In this document: positions 62,201 through 64,000 of the stretch, one piece after another
Numbering within the stretch: position 1 is the stretch's first letter
Layout of the letters: the number at the start of each line of letters is the position of its first letter
NCBI GenBank assembly: GCA_958434805.1
Contig: CAUBDX010000011.1
Coordinates: 1-64,000 of the forward strand
Source: an uncultured Phocaeicola sp.
Lineage (GTDB): Bacteria > Bacteroidota > Bacteroidia > Bacteroidales > Bacteroidaceae
Reading direction: 5' to 3'
Length of the DNA: 64,000 nucleotides
Notes under the pieces: model-generated
What the model was told of the DNA's origin: nothing
What the model saw: only the letters and a program-made list of their open reading frames with translations
Databases searched by the model: none
Position numbers and translations under genes: made by a program

Positions 62201-62706
62201 TGGCGGCTGCAGACAAGACGGACATACGTGTCGCAACGGAAGAGTATCTGGCCCGGATGGCCGAGGCCGGTACGGACCAATCCTTATGGGACAGGATTGT
62301 CACCGCCTTCCGGAATCTCCTCCGAAAGCTGGGCTTCTGCCTGGAAATCGGCACAAGGGAACTGAGGGGCATACTCGCCGCCAGCCGGAAAAATCTCACC
62401 GGAATTGCGGAACCGGCCGTAATACAGACGGCAAGAGGAGACCTTGAACTCTCCTGCGGATACGGGCGGGCGGTTCTCAGGCGGCAAGGGGTCGAAACGG
62501 ATGCGACCTCCCTTCTGGAACGGATGAGAAAAGCGGGGATCAGCCCCGCCTCTCTCGGGCAGGAGGACTGGAAAGCCGTCTTTAACGGCGGCATCATCCT
62601 TCCCGACGGCAGGAAGCTCATGGCCGTAAGGGAACCGGCCGGATACGGGATGAGGATATCCGGTGTGTCACCGGGGAGTGCAAGAGAGTCGGGAATGGAA
62701 ATGTAA
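59245..62706 (+). CDS. Polyvalent protein: ADP-ribosyltransferase-like and metallopeptidase domains
   Basis: One thousand one hundred and fifty-three residues, no signal peptide. Two ADP-ribosyltransferase-like regions: VVHHGTP at about 76-82 with GLIFTSVDAEKARGIA, and VYHGSPASFGHFD from 275 with GWGTYVTEVKGIARKYA. A zinc-peptidase-like HEIQH is at 724-728 (VLAHEIQHAIQTMEGFARGS). A further helical part holds an HEGVAH motif at 947-952. This matches the polyvalent-protein concept described by Aravind's group for phages and conjugative elements: multidomain proteins delivered with DNA to modify or cut host defence and regulatory proteins. Targets are unknown. Confidence 0.8.
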   Translation: MTHTSDKHVTDEELELVTRGKADGIYMKAPNGSPTSLNERQWVQVRTRAFKNWFGNWENVPEAASRIVDENGEPLVVHHGTPLRRDQITPERGWQRDGITYIPQKAPFHTFKGGEYSGLIFTSVDAEKARGIAETRAMSIPDDKYGNEQWTEEGYVYDLYVNSRNPFDPKDGQAVKKILQSLGSEIPVLSFYGGKGGTVSPEKALELASSKRNCWMLTETPEFLSKIREAGYDGLVGYDEGVKYIAVMSPGQLKDAYENTGAFSTSNDNIRFRQVYHGSPASFGHFDHAFTGTGEGAQAYGWGTYVTEVKGIARKYAAIGIKRGNHITYDGEPLSPVLDNEYYFDEVWRIWKRQILSSTDVDSLKRNISSVYMDGRIASAHSGRRKAFERQKQELLSDIDAGRIRIEPPRHLYTVEIPEDNGMNYLYWDRPVSAEQQGKIFLQLRKERFFFPEATAEFWSGRSHVWNSGKEFYGFLDHMFMNPDRDTDSQRLASGFLSRAGFTGIDYPAECSTGGRADGARNYVIFSEADLKITAHERFRFIGEKGASRLDRSEGASLRLENLAVAREMEKSGKDAGTIKAATGWERGADSKWRYETADFEYHPAGDLGYSRLLEKQSWHGELENLLDRQIEGETLSEAEWKRFEELTELAAGLKEQDELRERIYLDDYVKDDELFQAYPEMKRTRLEFVDLPSADYCGGYLHPDNRIVINISRTDDVRSVLAHEIQHAIQTMEGFARGSNPGEFKNTVENVILDIVRATDGRILEGGGFDNTPKGIFAALDRKVPYGTILRHYDYPLSLVAEKYGYKNIFDLVNDIGRFKSGIQEYRSTAGEVEARNVESRLDFTSAQRRNTLAVSTEDIARDGQIFLSRDVRMDELARHVSFLAGKLHIPVEVIRHADEAGSPDIRDLLSCGKDIRGWYDIPSQRICLYLPHARGKADVERTLLHEGVAHYGLRKLAGPKHMDAFLDDIFNGCGEKVRDEILRMAAADKTDIRVATEEYLARMAEAGTDQSLWDRIVTAFRNLLRKLGFCLEIGTRELRGILAASRKNLTGIAEPAVIQTARGDLELSCGYGRAVLRRQGVETDATSLLERMRKAGISPASLGQEDWKAVFNGGIILPDGRKLMAVREPAGYGMRISGVSPGSARESGMEM

Positions 62707-62729
62707 AACAGGATACGGAAAAATAAGAT

Positions 62730-63050
62730 ATGGACGAGTGCGGTGAAAAAAACACTATAAGCCTTTCATGGGGAAGGCGGGAAATCCGGATTTCCGGAGA
62801 AGGGGCCACCCTGTATGTGAACGGTGTCCCCCATGACATGACCATGATGCTGGAGACTATCCGTGGAGCCGGCGCGAGGCCGGAAAGGATATCCCCGGCC
62901 AGATGGATCTCCCTGTTGAGGGGACGGCCTACCGTGCTGCCGGGATGTGAAAGCCCCCTGGTCATGGTACGGGTCCCTTCCGGATATACGGTCAGGTGTC
63001 TGTTTCCGGCCGGGGAAAAGGGACACTCCTTCCAGGCGGAAATGCAGTAA
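62730..63050 (+). CDS. Small protein sharing a motif with the polyvalent-protein C-terminus
   Basis: One hundred and six residues. The GARPERISPARWISLLRGRP ... MVRVPSGYTVRC segment parallels KAGISPASLGQEDWKAVFNG ... MAVREPAGYGMRI at the end of the protein just upstream (a helix, W, G, then (R/E)PxGYxxR). It is therefore a stand-alone copy of that C-terminal module, perhaps a delivery or docking signal. It starts 23 nt after the polyvalent gene and is probably co-transcribed. No other family recognised. Confidence 0.6.
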   Translation: MDECGEKNTISLSWGRREIRISGEGATLYVNGVPHDMTMMLETIRGAGARPERISPARWISLLRGRPTVLPGCESPLVMVRVPSGYTVRCLFPAGEKGHSFQAEMQ

Positions 63051-63058
63051 TTGGACCG

Positions 63059-63117
63059 GATTACTTATAAAGTATGATATTAATAAAGTAAATAGCTGTA
63101 AAAACTAAAAAAGTACA
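63059..63117 (+). promoter_or_regulatory. AT-rich leader of the coupling-protein gene with a repeat shared with parA
   Basis: TAATAAAGTAAATA at 63081-63094 is the exact reverse complement of TATTTACTTTATTA at 48297-48310. TTACTTAT at 63061-63068 repeats part of the longer 17-mer. It probably contains the promoter and an operator for the coupling-protein gene. Confidence 0.5.
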
Positions 63118-64000
63118 ATGGAACATTACATTTTCTATTGCAAGCTGTCGCTTCTGGCAGTGCTGTCACTGATAACGGCCTGCTGCATGCTGAGCCGGAG
63201 ATGGTATGTCAACCTGGTCGCATTTCTTGCATGCCTCTCGGGCGAGACCTTTCTGGCCCACCTGTTCTTCCCCGGATACATGCTGTGTCCGGCGGCCGCC
63301 TCGTTCATAATCCTCTTCCTTTCCCGGATATGGGACCTGTCCAGAACCCCGGCAAAGGGGAACGGGGCTGATCCCATCCGGCTGCCGGTCAGGTCAGGAA
63401 TCCGGGAGTCCCGGCTCGAATTCTATTACCATTACTCCAACTTCCTGGTTTACGGAGGGGCCGGTTCCGGAAAGACGAAAAGTATCGGAAAATGGCTTCT
63501 GAGCGAATACATGCGGCTGGGATTCGCCGGATTCATCTATGACTTCAAGGATACGGACTATACCCGTACCGCCTACAACCTCATTAAAAGGCACAGGTAT
63601 CCGCACAAGTTCTACTATGTCAGTTTCGACAGGCCTGAACGGTCGTACCGGTTCAACCCGCTCAAGGTGGTGAGGGACCGCACGGAACTGATCCAGCTGA
63701 TGGAGGACGTGCTGCTCGCGCTGCTTCCCAAGAAGGAACAGCAGAACGAATGGGTCGCCGGAGGTCTGGGCATCCTCCGCGGCGTGGCGTTCCGGTTCTG
63801 GGACGAGTTCCCCGAGCATTGCACGCTGCCGCATATACTGGCCTTCATCATGACCGCCTCGGCAAGGCAGCTCTCCCTGTTCCTGCAGCAGAACCTCGTG
63901 TCGGAAATGCTGGCCGGCGCCTATCTGAAGGCGGAAGGTTCCGAGAAGACCCAGGCATCCTATCTCTCCACGCTGTGTAACAATCTGGCCACCGTTTCAC
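63118..64000 (+). CDS. VirD4-type coupling ATPase, 3' end outside window
   Basis: Two hundred and ninety-four residues are visible. Two to three N-terminal membrane helices (LSLLAVLSLITACCML; VNLVAFLACLSG; CPAAASFIILFLS) are followed by a RecA-like core with Walker A GGAGSGKT (113-120) and GFIYDFKDTDYTRTAYN. The FNPLKVV segment and ALLPKKEQQNEWVAGGLGIL are typical of the family in Bacteroides elements. It would link the relaxase-DNA complex to the T4SS channel encoded at 18-29 kb. A relaxase gene is expected nearby, beyond the window. Confidence 0.9.
   Translation, partial: MEHYIFYCKLSLLAVLSLITACCMLSRRWYVNLVAFLACLSGETFLAHLFFPGYMLCPAAASFIILFLSRIWDLSRTPAKGNGADPIRLPVRSGIRESRLEFYYHYSNFLVYGGAGSGKTKSIGKWLLSEYMRLGFAGFIYDFKDTDYTRTAYNLIKRHRYPHKFYYVSFDRPERSYRFNPLKVVRDRTELIQLMEDVLLALLPKKEQQNEWVAGGLGILRGVAFRFWDEFPEHCTLPHILAFIMTASARQLSLFLQQNLVSEMLAGAYLKAEGSEKTQASYLSTLCNNLATVS

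Larger units (their letters stand above)
5171..64000. mobile_element. Integrative conjugative element with two Sus-type cargo regions (right end outside window)
   Basis: Continuous transfer-element gene content begins just after the truncated GNAT gene and continues to the end: DUF4373 proteins, primase-like protein, fimbrial cluster, T4SS genes (VirB4, TraI, J, K, M, N types), ParA, DNA methyltransferase, polyvalent protein and VirD4-type coupling ATPase. Two regions of different character, 31.1-45.0 kb and 49.9-57.3 kb, carry SusC/SusD systems and interrupt the backbone. The left boundary is inferred only from the broken GNAT gene. No integrase, relaxase or direct-repeat attachment site was found, so these should lie to the right. 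Confidence 0.8.

Noticed and set aside
59245..62706. Large multidomain protein as evidence for a prophage
   Set aside because: No capsid, terminase, tail or portal genes occur anywhere; the neighbours are conjugation genes, where polyvalent proteins are also known.

Overview
The window is a piece of a Bacteroidales chromosome, most likely Bacteroides or Phocaeicola. The signs are two SusC/SusD pairs, fimbrillin-type lipoproteins, Bacteroides-style tra genes, promoters of the TTTG / TAnnTTTG type, and the chromosomal order tRNAs - hpf - xer - rpsU. No database search was possible, so family names rest on recognised motifs and gene order.

Chromosomal flank (1-5.17 kb): a tRNA cluster (Gly, Tyr, Thr), hibernation factor, Xer-type recombinase and ribosomal protein S21 on the minus strand. 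Aminopeptidase P, gamma-carbonic anhydrase and a small outer-membrane barrel follow on the plus strand. A GNAT acetyltransferase gene breaks off at about 5.17 kb and is followed by an IS21 istA relic; I place the left edge of an integrative conjugative element (ICE) here.

ICE backbone, first part (5.6-30.8 kb): two DUF4373 paralogues, a primase-like protein, small hypotheticals, and an AT-rich patch with a nonsense-interrupted gene. Next come a fimbrial cluster (DUF3575, an OmpA-like lipoprotein, DUF5119, three fimbrillins) and a type IV secretion (T4SS) operon: small membrane subunits, VirB4 ATPase, and TraI-, TraJ-, TraK-, TraM- and TraN-like proteins, ending with an M23 peptidoglycan hydrolase. 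Between traM and traN is an unusual array of small membrane-protein genes built by repeated local duplication, including copied fragments of both neighbouring genes. This is the best candidate for an undescribed system.

Cargo 1 (about 31.1-45.0 kb): a mucin O-glycan utilisation locus. It has a sialate O-acetylesterase relic, ECF sigma and FecR anti-sigma, SusC with an STN domain, SusD, a DUF1735/F5-8C lipoprotein, an M60 mucin-type peptidase and a GH109 alpha-N-acetylgalactosaminidase.

Middle backbone (45.2-49.9 kb): a large fimbrillin lipoprotein, a small partner protein and ParA on the minus strand, a structured AT-rich intergenic region, a small protein and a solitary D12-class adenine methyltransferase.

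Cargo 2 (49.9-57.3 kb): decayed sequence with hairpins and gene relics, then an orphan SusC/SusD pair with no enzyme genes.

ICE backbone, second part (57.3-64 kb): two proteins made of 22-residue repeats, a 1153-residue polyvalent protein (two ADP-ribosyltransferase-like regions and two metallopeptidase motifs), a small protein sharing its C-terminal motif, and a VirD4-type coupling ATPase that runs off the edge. Exact 17- and 14-nt repeats link the parA upstream region with the upstream regions of the polyvalent and coupling-protein genes, which suggests common control. No relaxase, ICE integrase or right attachment site is visible in the window.
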